The position numbers were made by a program, and so were the translations under genes. Source: Actinomadura soli (GTDB lineage: Bacteria; Actinomycetota; Actinomycetes; Streptosporangiales; Streptosporangiaceae). From it: a DNA stretch of 59,465 nt. The DNA lies in NCBI RefSeq assembly GCF_005889715.1, contig NZ_VCKW01000012.1, forward strand, positions 1 to 59,465. Reading direction: 5' to 3'. Numbering within the stretch: position 1 is the stretch's first letter; every line of letters starts with the position of its first letter. The notes under the pieces were generated by a model. It had not been told where the DNA came from, searched no databases, and saw only the letters and a program-made list of their open reading frames with translations. Of this stretch, positions 1 through 8,614 are shown piece by piece.

Positions 1-98
1 GCGGGGGCGGCGAGGGCGGCGTTCTGCCAGAGGGTTCCGGAGAAGGCGACGGCTCCCGTCCCGATGACCGAGGTGCGCAGGAAGGTACGACGTTTCAT
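1..98 (-). CDS. N-terminus of a Tat-exported protein (partial), possibly a PhoX-type phosphatase
   Basis: Only the first 32 codons lie in the window; the gene runs off the left edge. The ATG at 98-96 is preceded on the minus strand by an AGGAGA ribosome binding site. The peptide starts MKRRTFLRTSVIGTGAVAFS, with a twin-arginine motif (RRTFLR), a hydrophobic stretch and an AxA-like cleavage region (ALAAP), so export of a folded protein by the Tat system is well supported. The combination of RRTFLR and a following GTLWQ-like segment resembles actinobacterial PhoX/DUF839 alkaline phosphatases, but that family call rests on a few residues and is a guess. A GTTCAC/GTGAAC palindrome about 90 bases upstream would suit phosphate control if the guess is right. 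Confidence 0.75.
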   Translation of the reverse strand, partial: MKRRTFLRTSVIGTGAVAFSGTLWQNAALAAP

Positions 99-184
99 CG
101 GCGATGTCTCCTGACGACTGGGGGTGAGACGATCCGTTGCCGCGGCATCACCGAAGGTAAGGAGGCAGGGCAAAATCTACGTCC

Positions 185-197
185 GTTCACGGTGAAC
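185..197. promoter_or_regulatory. 13-bp palindrome GTTCAC-g-GTGAAC upstream of the Tat-exported gene
   Basis: Seen directly: perfect 6-bp arms around one central base in a relatively AT-rich stretch (99-348) that holds no convincing gene. GTTCAC is the core of the actinobacterial PHO-box repeat, but PHO boxes are normally direct repeats, so this may instead be the site of an unrelated dimeric regulator. It lies 87 bases before the start codon of the leftmost gene. Confidence 0.35.
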
Positions 198-285
198 AAC
201 CGCCAGCACGGAAATGGCCAATTTCCGCCCGGATATTGTTCGATCAATTAGTCGTCGTCGCCGATCATCGGCTTCTACGAAATGG

Positions 286-322
286 TCTAGAAACCGAGGG
301 TGCGGAGCCCTCGATTTCTAGA
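286..322 (-). terminator. Hairpin terminator after the FMN reductase gene
   Basis: Arms 286-300 and 308-322 pair over 15 bp with one mismatch (294/314) around a 7-base loop. The hairpin starts 27 bases beyond the stop codon of the leftward FMN reductase gene. There is no long U tract after it, so it is an actinomycete-type stem terminator or a 3' stabilising structure. Confidence 0.6.
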
Positions 323-348
323 CATTCGCATCGGGTATGGCGCCTCGA

Positions 349-969
349 TCAATTATTTGAATGGGGCGGGTGTGCGCCGGCGGCGCGGGTCGCGCGGGCC
401 CGGAGCAGGTCCGCCACGTCGGTGAGGCCCGTCTGGACGCGCCCGTAGACGCGGGGGTTGAGCAGCACCGTCCCGTCGAAGTCCCCCGCGGACGCGAAGA
501 TCGCGACGGGCACGGTCAGCGCCTGGAAGAAGCCGAAGAGGGGCCGCATGGCGTGCTCCAGGACGAGCGCGTGGTGGTCCCCTCCGCCCGTCGCGGCGAG
601 CAGTACGGGCTTGCCGGCCAGCGCGTACTGGTCGACGAGATCGAAGAAGTGCTTGAACATGCCGGGATAGGAGCCGCGGAACACCGGCGCCGCCGCGATC
701 AGGAGGCCGGCGTCCTCGGCGAGCCGGAGCGCGGACTCGACGTCGGGCGGGACGTCGTCGCGCTCGATCGCGCCGGTGAACCCCGCCCCCAGGCGGTACA
801 CGTCGATCCGGGACGTCTCGATCGGGAGCATCCCTTTCAGCGTGTCGAGGACGACGTCGACGAGACCCATGGTCTTGGACGGCCGGCTCGGGCTGCCGTT
901 GACGACGACGACCCGCAGGGCCGCGCCGTCCGCGGGGGCGGCCGACGGTTCCGCGTCGATGACGGTCAT
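349..969 (-). CDS. NADPH-dependent FMN reductase, partner of a luciferase-like monooxygenase (CE1759-type)
   Basis: A 206-residue flavodoxin-fold reductase expected to supply reduced FMN to the monooxygenase encoded just upstream. The N-terminal beta strand and phosphate loop are visible (VVVVNGSPSRPSKT, about residues 20-34), followed by the AAPVFRGSYPGMFKHFFD segment and ATGGGDHHALVLEHAMRPLF, both typical of SsuE/MsuE-like FMN reductases. Its ATG (969-967) overlaps the TGA of the monooxygenase gene (ATGA), so the two are translationally coupled. Pairing of such a reductase with a luciferase-like monooxygenase is a known two-component arrangement (CE1758/CE1759 families). The oxidised substrate is unknown. 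Confidence 0.88.
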   Translation of the reverse strand: MTVIDAEPSAAPADGAALRVVVVNGSPSRPSKTMGLVDVVLDTLKGMLPIETSRIDVYRLGAGFTGAIERDDVPPDVESALRLAEDAGLLIAAAPVFRGSYPGMFKHFFDLVDQYALAGKPVLLAATGGGDHHALVLEHAMRPLFGFFQALTVPVAIFASAGDFDGTVLLNPRVYGRVQTGLTDVADLLRARATRAAGAHPPHSNN

Positions 970-2027
970 GCCGCCCTCCCCCCGCGCATGGCGGCCTCGC
1001 GGCGCACGACCGGCGCCACCTCGGTGCCGAGCCGCTCGATCGCGTCGAGGTGCTCCTTCTGCGGCATCCCGCCGAAGCCCATCTGAATGACGGCGCGGTT
1101 CAGGCCGTACAGCTCGTGGTAGGCGAGCAGCTTGTCGATGATCTCCTGCGAACTCCCCACCAGCAGACCCGACCTCGGCGACGACTGCGCGTCGAAGGCG
1201 GCCCGGGGCAGAAGGAGTCCTTTGCCCCGCTGGTGGTTGTTCTCCGCCATGCCTTTCGCGAAATACGGAAACATGACGTCTCTCGCCTCCCGGCTGGTGC
1301 GTCCGACGTACCCGTGCGTGTTGATGCTGATCGGCAGCGCGGCCGCGTCGTGCCCCGCGTCGGCGGCGGCCTCCCGGTAGAGGTCGACGGTCTGCTCGTG
1401 GAAGGTCAGCGGCCCCAGCAGCAGGGCGAGCGCCATGGGCAGGCCGAGCCGTCCGGTGCTGATCGCGGACGCGGGCGAACCGCCGACGCCGACCCAGATC
1501 GGGAGCGTGGCGCCGTCCGCGCGGGGCGCGATGTCGGCGTCCGCCAGCGGCGCCCGGAAGCGGCCCTGCCAGCTGAGCGGGTTCCGCTCGCGGATCTTGA
1601 GGAGCAGGTCGAGCTTCTCGCGGAAGAGGTCGGCGTAGTCGCGCAGGTCGTAGCCGAAGAGCGGGAACGACTCGGTGTAGGAGCCGCGCCCGGCGATGAT
1701 CTCGGCCCGGCCGGCCGACAGCAGGTCGATCGTCGCGAACTGCTCCCAGACCCGGACGGGGTCCTCCGAGCCGAGCACGGTGACGGCGCTCGTCAGCCGG
1801 ATGCGCTCGGTCGCCTCGGCCGCGGCCGCCAGCAGGATCGTCGGCGCCGACCCGACGAAGTCGCCGCGATGGTGCTCGCCGACGCCGAACACGTCCAGCC
1901 CCACCTCGTCGGCGACCCTCGCCTGCTCGATCGTCTCGCGGACGCGCTGCCGCGGGGACGGCAGGCCGCCGCTGACGGGATCCTCCGTGATCTCGCCGAA
2001 TGTCATGATGCCGATCTCGAATGCCAT
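966..2027 (-). CDS. FMN-dependent luciferase-like monooxygenase (CE1758-type)
   Basis: A 353-residue (beta/alpha)8 flavin monooxygenase. Visible family marks are the start MAFEIGIMTFGEITEDP, GVGEHHRGDFVGSAPTILLAA near residue 50, a VTVLGSEDPVRVWEQFATIDLLS strand-helix unit and AEIIAGRGSYTESFPLFG. The start was set at 2027 because AGAAGGGA lies seven bases upstream and because earlier in-frame residues look non-family. The open frame extends 18 codons further up. It is the first gene of a two-gene unit with the FMN reductase and is divergent from the MarR gene at 2129, which probably controls it. Substrate cannot be inferred. Confidence 0.9.
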   Translation of the reverse strand: MAFEIGIMTFGEITEDPVSGGLPSPRQRVRETIEQARVADEVGLDVFGVGEHHRGDFVGSAPTILLAAAAEATERIRLTSAVTVLGSEDPVRVWEQFATIDLLSAGRAEIIAGRGSYTESFPLFGYDLRDYADLFREKLDLLLKIRERNPLSWQGRFRAPLADADIAPRADGATLPIWVGVGGSPASAISTGRLGLPMALALLLGPLTFHEQTVDLYREAAADAGHDAAALPISINTHGYVGRTSREARDVMFPYFAKGMAENNHQRGKGLLLPRAAFDAQSSPRSGLLVGSSQEIIDKLLAYHELYGLNRAVIQMGFGGMPQKEHLDAIERLGTEVAPVVRREAAMRGGRAA

Positions 2028-2128
2028 GTCCGGTCCCTTCTCAGCTGCGGAACGACGCGAACAACCTGCGTGCGCAGACAAATATTCCGGGTTGGCGGCG
2101 GAGGGTGCCGTCCGGATACCGTGCCGCC
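2028..2128. promoter_or_regulatory. Divergent promoter region with CTGCG-tg-CGCAG inverted repeat
   Basis: A 101-base gap separates the monooxygenase and MarR genes. It contains CTGCGTGCGCAG at 2066-2077, 5-bp arms around TG, flanked by AT-richer sequence. MarR proteins usually bind short palindromes in such divergent gaps, so this is a reasonable operator candidate. Confidence 0.35.
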
Positions 2129-2617
2129 ATGGCGACCGATGGTCTGCGGGACCTTGAGCAGGAGGCGTGGGCGGGGTTCCTGTTCGCTCACGAACGGCTC
2201 TGGCGCGCGCTGGAGGCGGGGCTGGCTCCGCTGAACGTGAGCATGGCCGAGTACAGCGTGCTGTCCCTGCTCTACGAGGCCGGCCCGGACGGCATGCGCA
2301 TGTCGGATCTCGCCCAGCGCCGCCTGATGTCCAGCGGCGGGTTCACGCGCCTCGCCGACCGCCTCCAGAACCGGGGGCTGATCGAACGGCGGCGGTCGGC
2401 CGCCGACGGCCGCGGCTTCGACGCGACGTTGACCGGCAGCGGCCGGGCACTGATCCGCCGGGCGCGCCGCCGGCACCACGCCGACCTGCGCGAACTGTTC
2501 TTCAACCGGCTCGACGACGACCACCTGCGCAGCCTCGCCGAAGTCTGGGCCCGCCTCGACCCGTCCGCCGAAACCGGCCGCGGCGACGGCACGGCACGCG
2601 AAAGCGGAAGGGCCTAG
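2129..2617 (+). CDS. MarR family transcriptional regulator
   Basis: A 162-residue winged-helix regulator. Residues about 30-110 hold the MarR core: an LNVSMAEYSVLSLLYEAG helix pair, the recognition region MRMSDLAQRRLMSSGGFTRL and the wing LIERRRSAADGRGFDATLT, ending in a dimerisation helix. Start at the ATG at 2129; longer in-frame starts would run into the divergent promoter. It most likely represses the divergent monooxygenase/FMN reductase pair in response to a small ligand. It faces the CoA transferase gene, with 43 GC-rich bases between the two stop codons. Confidence 0.92.
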   Translation: MATDGLRDLEQEAWAGFLFAHERLWRALEAGLAPLNVSMAEYSVLSLLYEAGPDGMRMSDLAQRRLMSSGGFTRLADRLQNRGLIERRRSAADGRGFDATLTGSGRALIRRARRRHHADLRELFFNRLDDDHLRSLAEVWARLDPSAETGRGDGTARESGRA

Positions 2618-2660
2618 GCGTCTCCCCGGCTCCGGCCGGCGCCGGTCCGGCCCGGGTCGT

Positions 2661-3827
2661 CTACTCCGATCGGGCGGGACGGGCCGCGGGGTCCGGGTCG
2701 GGGGCGGTGCCGAGGATCTCCTTGGTGTGCTGGCCGATCGATGGCGGGCCCGTGGAGAACGCCGTGCCGACCACCGGGAGCGGCGAGCCCGGGACGATCA
2801 CCTCGCCGTCCCCGCCCTCCAGCGGGATCGAGCGGACCATCGCGCGGTGCCGGACGTGCGGGTCGGCCGCCAGCGCGTCCACGGTGAAGATCGGGCTGCA
2901 GGGCACGCCGACGTCGCCCATCCGCGCGACGACCTCGGCCACCGGGTGCGCGCGGGTCCACGCCTCGATGGTGCGGTCCAGCTCGTCGCGGTGGTCGAGG
3001 CGGGTGTCGGCGGCCGGGGCGGCGAAGTACGGGAGCAGCTCCGGCGCGTCCACCACGCCCGCGAGCGCCGTCCACATCCGCAGGGTCATCGGCGCGAGGT
3101 ACACGTAGCCGTCGGCCGCGGTGTAGGTGCCCGCGTAAGAGCGCCGCACCTTGCTGCCGACCCGCATCGGGCTCACACCGAGCTGGACCGCCTCGGCCAG
3201 GCACGGGCCCAGCAGCGACATCATGCTGTCGAGCATGCTCAGGTCGGTGAACGAGCCCTCGCCGGCGGCCCCCCGGCGGCTGAGGCCGAACATCACCGCG
3301 AGGGCGGCGTACAGGCCGGTGACGTGGTCGGGCACGAACAGGCCCGCCTGCATCGGCATCCCGTCGGGCTCGCCGGTCAGGTGCACCAGGCCCGACATCG
3401 CCTGGATGATGCCGTCGAAGGCGGGCCGCTTCGCGTACGGGCTGTCGTTGCCGAACCCGCTGGCATGGACGTAGACCAGCCGCGGGTTGACGTCCCTGAC
3501 CTGCGCATAGCCGAAGCCGAGCCGCTCGGGGATGCCGACGGCGTAGTTGGTGACGACCACGTCCGCCGTGCGCAGCAGCGCGACCAGCGCCTCCTGGCCC
3601 GCGTCGGACTTCAGGTCGAGCATGACGCTGCGCTTGTTGCGGTTCAGCGCGTGGAAGTAGACGTCGTTGTAGGACAGGGTCTCGGTGCCGCGGCTGGCGT
3701 CGCCCTCCGGCGGCTCCACCTTGATCACGTCGGCGCCCTGGTCGGCGAGGATCTGGCCGCAGAACGGCCCGGCGATGTAGTGGCCGAACTCCAGTACGCG
3801 GATGTCGCTCAGGGGCGCGGCGTCCAT
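2661..3827 (-). CDS. Family III (CaiB/BaiF) CoA transferase
   Basis: A 388-residue enzyme that moves CoA between acyl-CoA and a free carboxylic acid. The start [20 protein letters not shown], the [17 protein letters not shown] motif, [11 protein letters not shown] and the [25 protein letters not shown] region are all standard for the family; an Asp in the PAFDGIIQ segment region is the expected catalytic acid neighbourhood. Last gene of the ten-gene minus-strand operon; its ATG (3827) lies inside the end of the urocanase gene (19-base overlap) behind AAGGGAGGGG. In this context it probably activates the imported acid or a pathway intermediate. Confidence 0.92.
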   Translation of the reverse strand: MDAAPLSDIRVLEFGHYIAGPFCGQILADQGADVIKVEPPEGDASRGTETLSYNDVYFHALNRNKRSVMLDLKSDAGQEALVALLRTADVVVTNYAVGIPERLGFGYAQVRDVNPRLVYVHASGFGNDSPYAKRPAFDGIIQAMSGLVHLTGEPDGMPMQAGLFVPDHVTGLYAALAVMFGLSRRGAAGEGSFTDLSMLDSMMSLLGPCLAEAVQLGVSPMRVGSKVRRSYAGTYTAADGYVYLAPMTLRMWTALAGVVDAPELLPYFAAPAADTRLDHRDELDRTIEAWTRAHPVAEVVARMGDVGVPCSPIFTVDALAADPHVRHRAMVRSIPLEGGDGEVIVPGSPLPVVGTAFSTGPPSIGQHTKEILGTAPDPDPAARPARSE

Positions 3828-5521
3828 GGGGTCCCCTCCCTTGTGGCGTGGCCGTTCCGGGGCGGCGCGGCGTTCAGGCTCGGCATCCAGATGCCCTGCT
3901 CGGCGGCGAACTCGACGGCGCGCTCGTAGCCGGCGTCGGCGTGGCGCACGACGCCGCTGCCGGGGTCGTTGGTCATCACCCGGTCCACGCGCAGCGCGGC
4001 GAGCGGCGTCCCGTCGGCGACCACCACCATCCCGGTGTGGACGGATCGGCCGATGCCCGTCCCGCCGCCGTGCTGCACGCCGACCCAGGTCGCGCCGCTG
4101 GAGGCGTTGAGCAGCGCGTTCAGCACCGGCCAGTCGGCGATGGCGTCGCTGCCGTCGATCATCGCCTCGGTCTCCCGGTAGGGGGAGGCGACCGACCCGG
4201 CGTCGAGGTGCTCGCGCCCGAGCGCGACGGGCGCGCTGACCTTCCCGTCGCGGACGAGGTCGTTGATGACCCGTCCGGCGCGGGCGCGCTCCCCGTAGCC
4301 GAGCATGCAGGTGCGCGCGGGCAGGCCCTGCACGCGGACGTGCTTCGCCGCCAGCCGCAGCCATCGGGTGACCGACGGGTTGTCGGCGAACTCGTCGAGC
4401 ATCGCCGCGTCGATCACGGCGATGTCGGCGGGGTCGCCGGACAGCGCGATCCAGCGGCAGTGCCCCTTCGCCTCGCAGAACAGCGGGCGGATGTAGGCGA
4501 CGATGAAGCCCGGGTAGTCGAGGGCCCGCTTGTAGCCGCCGAGGTCGGCCTCGACGCGGAGCCCGTTGCCGTACTCGAACACCTCGGTGCCGCGGTCGAG
4601 CAGCGCGCAGAGCGCCTTGACGTGGTCGGCCATGCTCGCGCGGGCGCGCAGGACGTAGGTCTTCTTGTCGTGGGCGCGCAGGTCGGCGGCTTCCTCTGGC
4701 GACATGCCGGGCACGGCGTACAGGAGCGGGTCGTGTGCCGAGGTCTGGTCGGTGGCGATGTCGACGGGGACGTCCCGCGCGACGATCTCGGCCAGGACCT
4801 CGGCGGCGTTGGCGCGCAGCCCGACCGACAGGGCGCGGCGCTCGTCCCGGGCCGCCAGCACCAGGGATAGGGCGTGGTCGAGGTCGTCGGCCTGGGTGTC
4901 GAGGTAGCCGAGCCGCATCCGCCTGGTGATCTTCGCCTGGTCGACCTCCACGCAGAGGGCCGCGCCGCCGTTCATGGTGATCGCGAGCGGCTGCGCGCCG
5001 CCCATGCCGCCGAGTCCGGCGGTGACGGTCAGCGTGCCGGACAGCGTCCCGCCGAAGCGCTTGGACGCGACCGCCGCGAACGTCTCGAACGTGCTCTGCA
5101 GGATGCCCTGTGACCCGATGTAGGCCCACGACCCGGCGGTCATCTGGCCGAACATCGTCAGCCCAGCGTCTTCGAGGCGGCGGAACTCCTCCAGCGTCGC
5201 CCACTCCGGGACGATCATCGCGTTGGAGATGAGCACCCGCGGCGCCCACTCGTGCGTGCGGAACACGGCCACCGGACGGCCCGACTGCACCAGCAGCGTC
5301 TCGTCGCCGGCCAACCGGCGCAGCGTGGCGACGATCGCGTCGAAGTCCCGCCAGGACCGCGCCGCGCGGCCGTTGCCGCCGTAGACGACGAGGTCGTCCG
5401 GACGTTCGGCGACGTCCGGGTCCAGGTTGTTCATGAGCAGGCGCAGGGCCGCCTCCTGCGCCCAGCCTTTGCAGGTCAGGTCGCCTCCGTGGGGCGCCCT
5501 GACCGTCCGCGGTCCCGCCAT
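3809..5521 (-). CDS. hutU: Urocanate hydratase (urocanase) family enzyme
   Basis: 570 residues, close to the usual 550-560. Family marks: YGGNG (47-51), [19 protein letters not shown] (122-140), the NAD-binding GLGGMGGAQ (169-177), the active-site Cys405 in [22 protein letters not shown], and [10 protein letters not shown] near the C-terminus. Urocanases use NAD as electrophile to hydrate urocanate to imidazolone propionate. The ATG at 5521 was chosen over a GTG at 5551 because GGAGGAGAG lies directly upstream. No other hut gene (hutH, hutI, hutG) is present; it sits between an enoyl-CoA hydratase and a CoA transferase. Differences from canonical HutU (AKGHCRW for the usual [15 protein letters not shown] for HHGGGVG) suggest a related imidazole-type substrate rather than histidine catabolism. 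Confidence 0.88.
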   Translation of the reverse strand: MAGPRTVRAPHGGDLTCKGWAQEAALRLLMNNLDPDVAERPDDLVVYGGNGRAARSWRDFDAIVATLRRLAGDETLLVQSGRPVAVFRTHEWAPRVLISNAMIVPEWATLEEFRRLEDAGLTMFGQMTAGSWAYIGSQGILQSTFETFAAVASKRFGGTLSGTLTVTAGLGGMGGAQPLAITMNGGAALCVEVDQAKITRRMRLGYLDTQADDLDHALSLVLAARDERRALSVGLRANAAEVLAEIVARDVPVDIATDQTSAHDPLLYAVPGMSPEEAADLRAHDKKTYVLRARASMADHVKALCALLDRGTEVFEYGNGLRVEADLGGYKRALDYPGFIVAYIRPLFCEAKGHCRWIALSGDPADIAVIDAAMLDEFADNPSVTRWLRLAAKHVRVQGLPARTCMLGYGERARAGRVINDLVRDGKVSAPVALGREHLDAGSVASPYRETEAMIDGSDAIADWPVLNALLNASSGATWVGVQHGGGTGIGRSVHTGMVVVADGTPLAALRVDRVMTNDPGSGVVRHADAGYERAVEFAAEQGIWMPSLNAAPPRNGHATREGTPWTPRP

Positions 5522-5551
5522 CGCCTCTCCTCCGATCACGTGGGATGCCAC

Positions 5552-6439
5552 CTACTCGCCCGGCCCGGCGGACCTCGGCCCGAACGGCTCGGGCCGGAAC
5601 GGGTCGTCGCGGGCGCCGAGGAACGCCCGCAGGCCGCCCTCGGCCTTCGCCGCGTTGAGCCGCTCGCGCTCGGGCCCGTAGGACGAGTGGGCCATCGCGT
5701 TGAGCGCGCCGTTGAGCAGCAGGCCGCTGTCGATGCCGGCCGCGCGCAGGCCCTGCATGGTGATGGCCTTGTTCAGCCGCACCGACGCGGCGGGGACCTG
5801 CGCGATGCGCCGGCCCAGCCGCCGCGCGGCGGGCAGCAGCTCCTCGGGCGCGACGACCTCGTTGACCACGCCGATGCGCAGCGCCTCGGCGGCGTCGAAG
5901 TGGTCGCCGGTCAGCGCGTAGCGGTTGGCGTTCTTCCAGCCGCACAGCGCCGCGAACAGGAAGATGGAGCTGGACGTCATCCGCACCTCGGGCTGCGCGA
6001 AGACGGCCCCGGCGGACGCGATCGTGATGTCGCAGGCGAGGGCGTACCAGAACCCGCCGCCCATGCACCAGCCGTTGACCGCCGCGATCACCGGCTTGGG
6101 CAGGCTCCAGATCTCCCTGAGGTGGTCGAGCTCCGCCTGGTTGCGCTCGTACCAGCCGCCGATGACGTCCGCCGGGTAGCGCGACGCCGGGTCGGACGCG
6201 TTCGCGCCGTCCGTCGTCCCTCCCCCGTCCACGGCCGCCATGTCGTAGCCGGAGCAGAACGCCCGTCCGGCCCCGGTCAGGACGATCGCGCGGACGTCCG
6301 GGTCGGCCCCGGCATGGTGCAGGGCGTCGTGCAGTTCCCGCTCCAGGTCGGACGACAGCGCGTTCATGACCTCGGGCCGGTTGAGGGTGATGGTGGCGAC
6401 TGCGTCGTCCACCTCGTACAGGATCGTTGCGTAGTCCAT
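5552..6439 (-). CDS. Enoyl-CoA hydratase/isomerase (crotonase) family protein
   Basis: 295 residues, crotonase fold. The two oxyanion-hole segments are visible: AFCSGYDMAAV (about 60-70) and NGWCMGGGFWYALACDI (about 120-136). FAQPEVRM follows, then a long C-terminal tail ending FRPEPFGPRSAGPGE. It would add water to, or isomerise, an enoyl-CoA. It lies 12 bases after the acyl-CoA synthetase and 30 bases before urocanase in the same operon. The insertion rich in Gly/Thr/Asp after residue 70 is unusual. Specific reaction not predictable. Confidence 0.9.
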   Translation of the reverse strand: MDYATILYEVDDAVATITLNRPEVMNALSSDLERELHDALHHAGADPDVRAIVLTGAGRAFCSGYDMAAVDGGGTTDGANASDPASRYPADVIGGWYERNQAELDHLREIWSLPKPVIAAVNGWCMGGGFWYALACDITIASAGAVFAQPEVRMTSSSIFLFAALCGWKNANRYALTGDHFDAAEALRIGVVNEVVAPEELLPAARRLGRRIAQVPAASVRLNKAITMQGLRAAGIDSGLLLNGALNAMAHSSYGPERERLNAAKAEGGLRAFLGARDDPFRPEPFGPRSAGPGE

Positions 6440-6451
6440 GGCGGAGCGGTC

Positions 6452-8614
6452 CTAACGTGTCTGGGGCGGTTGGACGATCCTGAGGTCGAGCACGCGCACG
6501 CCCTGCCCGCGCGGCAGCACGGCGACCGGGTTGAGGTCGATCTCCACCGCGGCCTCGCGCAGGTCGGCGGCCAGGCGGGCGACGCGCGGGACGAGGTCGG
6601 CGAACGCGCCGGCGTCGGACGGCGGCGCGCCGCGATACCCGGCGAACAGGCGGGCCAGCGGCGTTCCGGCGATCAGCGCGCGTACCTCCGACGGCGATAC
6701 CGGCGGCAGCGCCAGGGCGGGGTCGGGCTGGAGCTCGACGAGCGTCCCGCCGGCTCCGAGCGCGAGGACCTGCCCGAACACCGGGTCGAGCCCGCACCCG
6801 ACGAACGCCTCCACGCCGCCGGTGATCATCTCCTCCAGCACGACCTGCGGCGCCGGTTCGCCCAGATGCCGCGCCACGGACGACGTGACGGTCTCGTACG
6901 CCTCGCGCACCTGCGACGGCGTGGACAGCCCGACCGCGACTCCCCCGGCGTCGCTCTTGTGCACGACCTTCGGCGACGCGGTCTTGAGCACGACCGGGAA
7001 GCCGATGGACTCGGCCGCCGCGACCGCCTCGGCGGCCGAGTCCGCGGCGGCCCGCTTGGGCAAGGGCAGCCCGTACTGCTCGGCCAGCTCCTCCAGCGCC
7101 TCGCCGGACACCTGCCTGGACGGCGACGCGTCCAACGCCCGCCGCACGGCCTGCAAGGAGGCCGTCCGGGGCTCGACCGGCTCGTGCTCATCGGCGGTGC
7201 GGGCCCGGTGCGTGGCGGCGGTGGTCACGGCGGCGATGGCGGCCATTCCGGCGCGGGTGCCGTGCACGACGGGGATGTCCGAACCGGCCAGCGCGTCGGC
7301 GGCGAACGGGTGGAGCCCGCCGCCGTAGTTCGACAGCACCATGACCGGAGTGCCGGAACGCTGCCGGACGCCCGGCAACGTCGCCAGCAGGCGGGTGTAG
7401 GACGCGGCCAGCCGATCGCCCAGCGACGGCGGCGCGTCCAGGACGACGGTGAGGAGATCGACCCCCGGATCAGCGGCGACGGCTTCCGCGAGCCGTCCGA
7501 ACCGCTCGGGCTCGCCGACGAGCTGGCCGGTGCCGTCGAGGGGGTTGGCGATCGTGGCGAAGTCCGGCAGGATCCGCCCGAGGTCCGCGCGGGTGGCCGC
7601 CGACAGCTCGGCGAGCCGCACACCACCGTCGACGGCCATGTCCGCCACCAGCCCGATCTCGCCGCCGGACAGCCCGACGAACGCGACGCGGTCGCCCGCC
7701 GGGCCGGTGCGCAGTGTCGACAGGCCCACCAGCGCCTCGGTCAGCTCGTCGAAGTCGTCCACCGACACGATCCCGGCGCGGCGGCAGAACGCCTCGTACG
7801 CGCGGGCGTCCCCGGCGATGGCGCCGGTGTGGGACGCGACGTTGCGGGCGCCCAGCTCGGTCCGCCCGACCTTCAGGGCCACCACGGCGACGCCGTTGTC
7901 GTGCCCCTTCCGGACGGCCGCCATGACCCCGTCGGCGTCGCTGATGCCCTCCACCACGAGGCCGACCGCCCGGGTGGACGGATCCTGGACGAAATAGTCG
8001 AGGTAGTCGGCCAGCCCGGTCACGGTCTCGTTGCCGCTGGAGACGACGTAGGAGAACCCCAGCCGCCCGGAGCCCGCCAGCAGGATGCAGCCCGACCCCG
8101 ACTGCGACACCACGGCGACCGGCCCCGCGGGCAGGTCCGCGCCGAAGTCGGTGCCGGTCAGCCACAGGGCGCGGCCGGGGTTGAACACGCCCAGGCAGTT
8201 CGGGCCGACCAGGCTCATGCCGTGGCGTCCGGCCAGTTCGCGCAGGCGGGCGGCCCGCGCGACGCCGCCGGCGGTCTCCTCGAACCCGGAGGCGTAGACG
8301 ACCACGCCCCGGCAGCCCTTCTCGGCGGCCTCCTCGACCAGCGCGGGCACGGTGTCGCCGGGCGTGCAGACCAGCGCCACGGACGGGGTGTCCGGCACGT
8401 CGGCGAGCGTCCGGTACACCGGCACGCCGTCGACGTCCCGGCCGCCGGGGTGGACGCCGTGGACCGCGCCGCCGAAGCCCGCCCGCCGGAGGTTGCCGAG
8501 GATGCGGCGGCCGGTCGAGCCCGGACGCGGCGACAGCCCGACGATCACGACGCTCTTCGGGTTCAGCAGGTCGTCCAGCGCGGGCTGGCGGTAGGTCCGC
8601 CCGCTACCGCTCAT
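6452..8614 (-). CDS. ADP-forming acyl-CoA synthetase (acetate-CoA ligase family)
   Basis: 720 residues with CoA-binding, ligase-CoA and ATP-grasp domains fused in one chain. CoA-binding Rossmann start VVIVGLSPRPGSTGR (22-36), VGPNCLGVFNP (136-146), VVSQSGSG (168-175), and the phospho-His loop ASHTGAIAGD with His262 are visible. The C-terminal third carries the ATP-grasp KTASPKVVHKSDAGGV and LDLNPVAVLP-like signatures. It would activate a carboxylic acid to its CoA thioester with release of ADP and Pi. Its ATG overlaps the ABC ATPase stop by 11 bases. It is the second CoA-activation enzyme of the operon besides the CoA transferase, which suggests two acids are activated. Confidence 0.9.
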   Translation of the reverse strand: MSGSGRTYRQPALDDLLNPKSVVIVGLSPRPGSTGRRILGNLRRAGFGGAVHGVHPGGRDVDGVPVYRTLADVPDTPSVALVCTPGDTVPALVEEAAEKGCRGVVVYASGFEETAGGVARAARLRELAGRHGMSLVGPNCLGVFNPGRALWLTGTDFGADLPAGPVAVVSQSGSGCILLAGSGRLGFSYVVSSGNETVTGLADYLDYFVQDPSTRAVGLVVEGISDADGVMAAVRKGHDNGVAVVALKVGRTELGARNVASHTGAIAGDARAYEAFCRRAGIVSVDDFDELTEALVGLSTLRTGPAGDRVAFVGLSGGEIGLVADMAVDGGVRLAELSAATRADLGRILPDFATIANPLDGTGQLVGEPERFGRLAEAVAADPGVDLLTVVLDAPPSLGDRLAASYTRLLATLPGVRQRSGTPVMVLSNYGGGLHPFAADALAGSDIPVVHGTRAGMAAIAAVTTAATHRARTADEHEPVEPRTASLQAVRRALDASPSRQVSGEALEELAEQYGLPLPKRAAADSAAEAVAAAESIGFPVVLKTASPKVVHKSDAGGVAVGLSTPSQVREAYETVTSSVARHLGEPAPQVVLEEMITGGVEAFVGCGLDPVFGQVLALGAGGTLVELQPDPALALPPVSPSEVRALIAGTPLARLFAGYRGAPPSDAGAFADLVPRVARLAADLREAAVEIDLNPVAVLPRGQGVRVLDLRIVQPPQTR

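Noticed and set aside
2618-2660. GC-rich gap between MarR and CoA transferase as a bidirectional terminator
   Set aside because: Contains a 10-bp palindrome CCGGCGCCGG but no extended stem, so not called.
2661-6797. 1378-codon minus-strand frame
   Set aside because: Only the last 388 codons are a real gene (CoA transferase); upstream residues are out-of-frame translation of the urocanase and hydratase genes.
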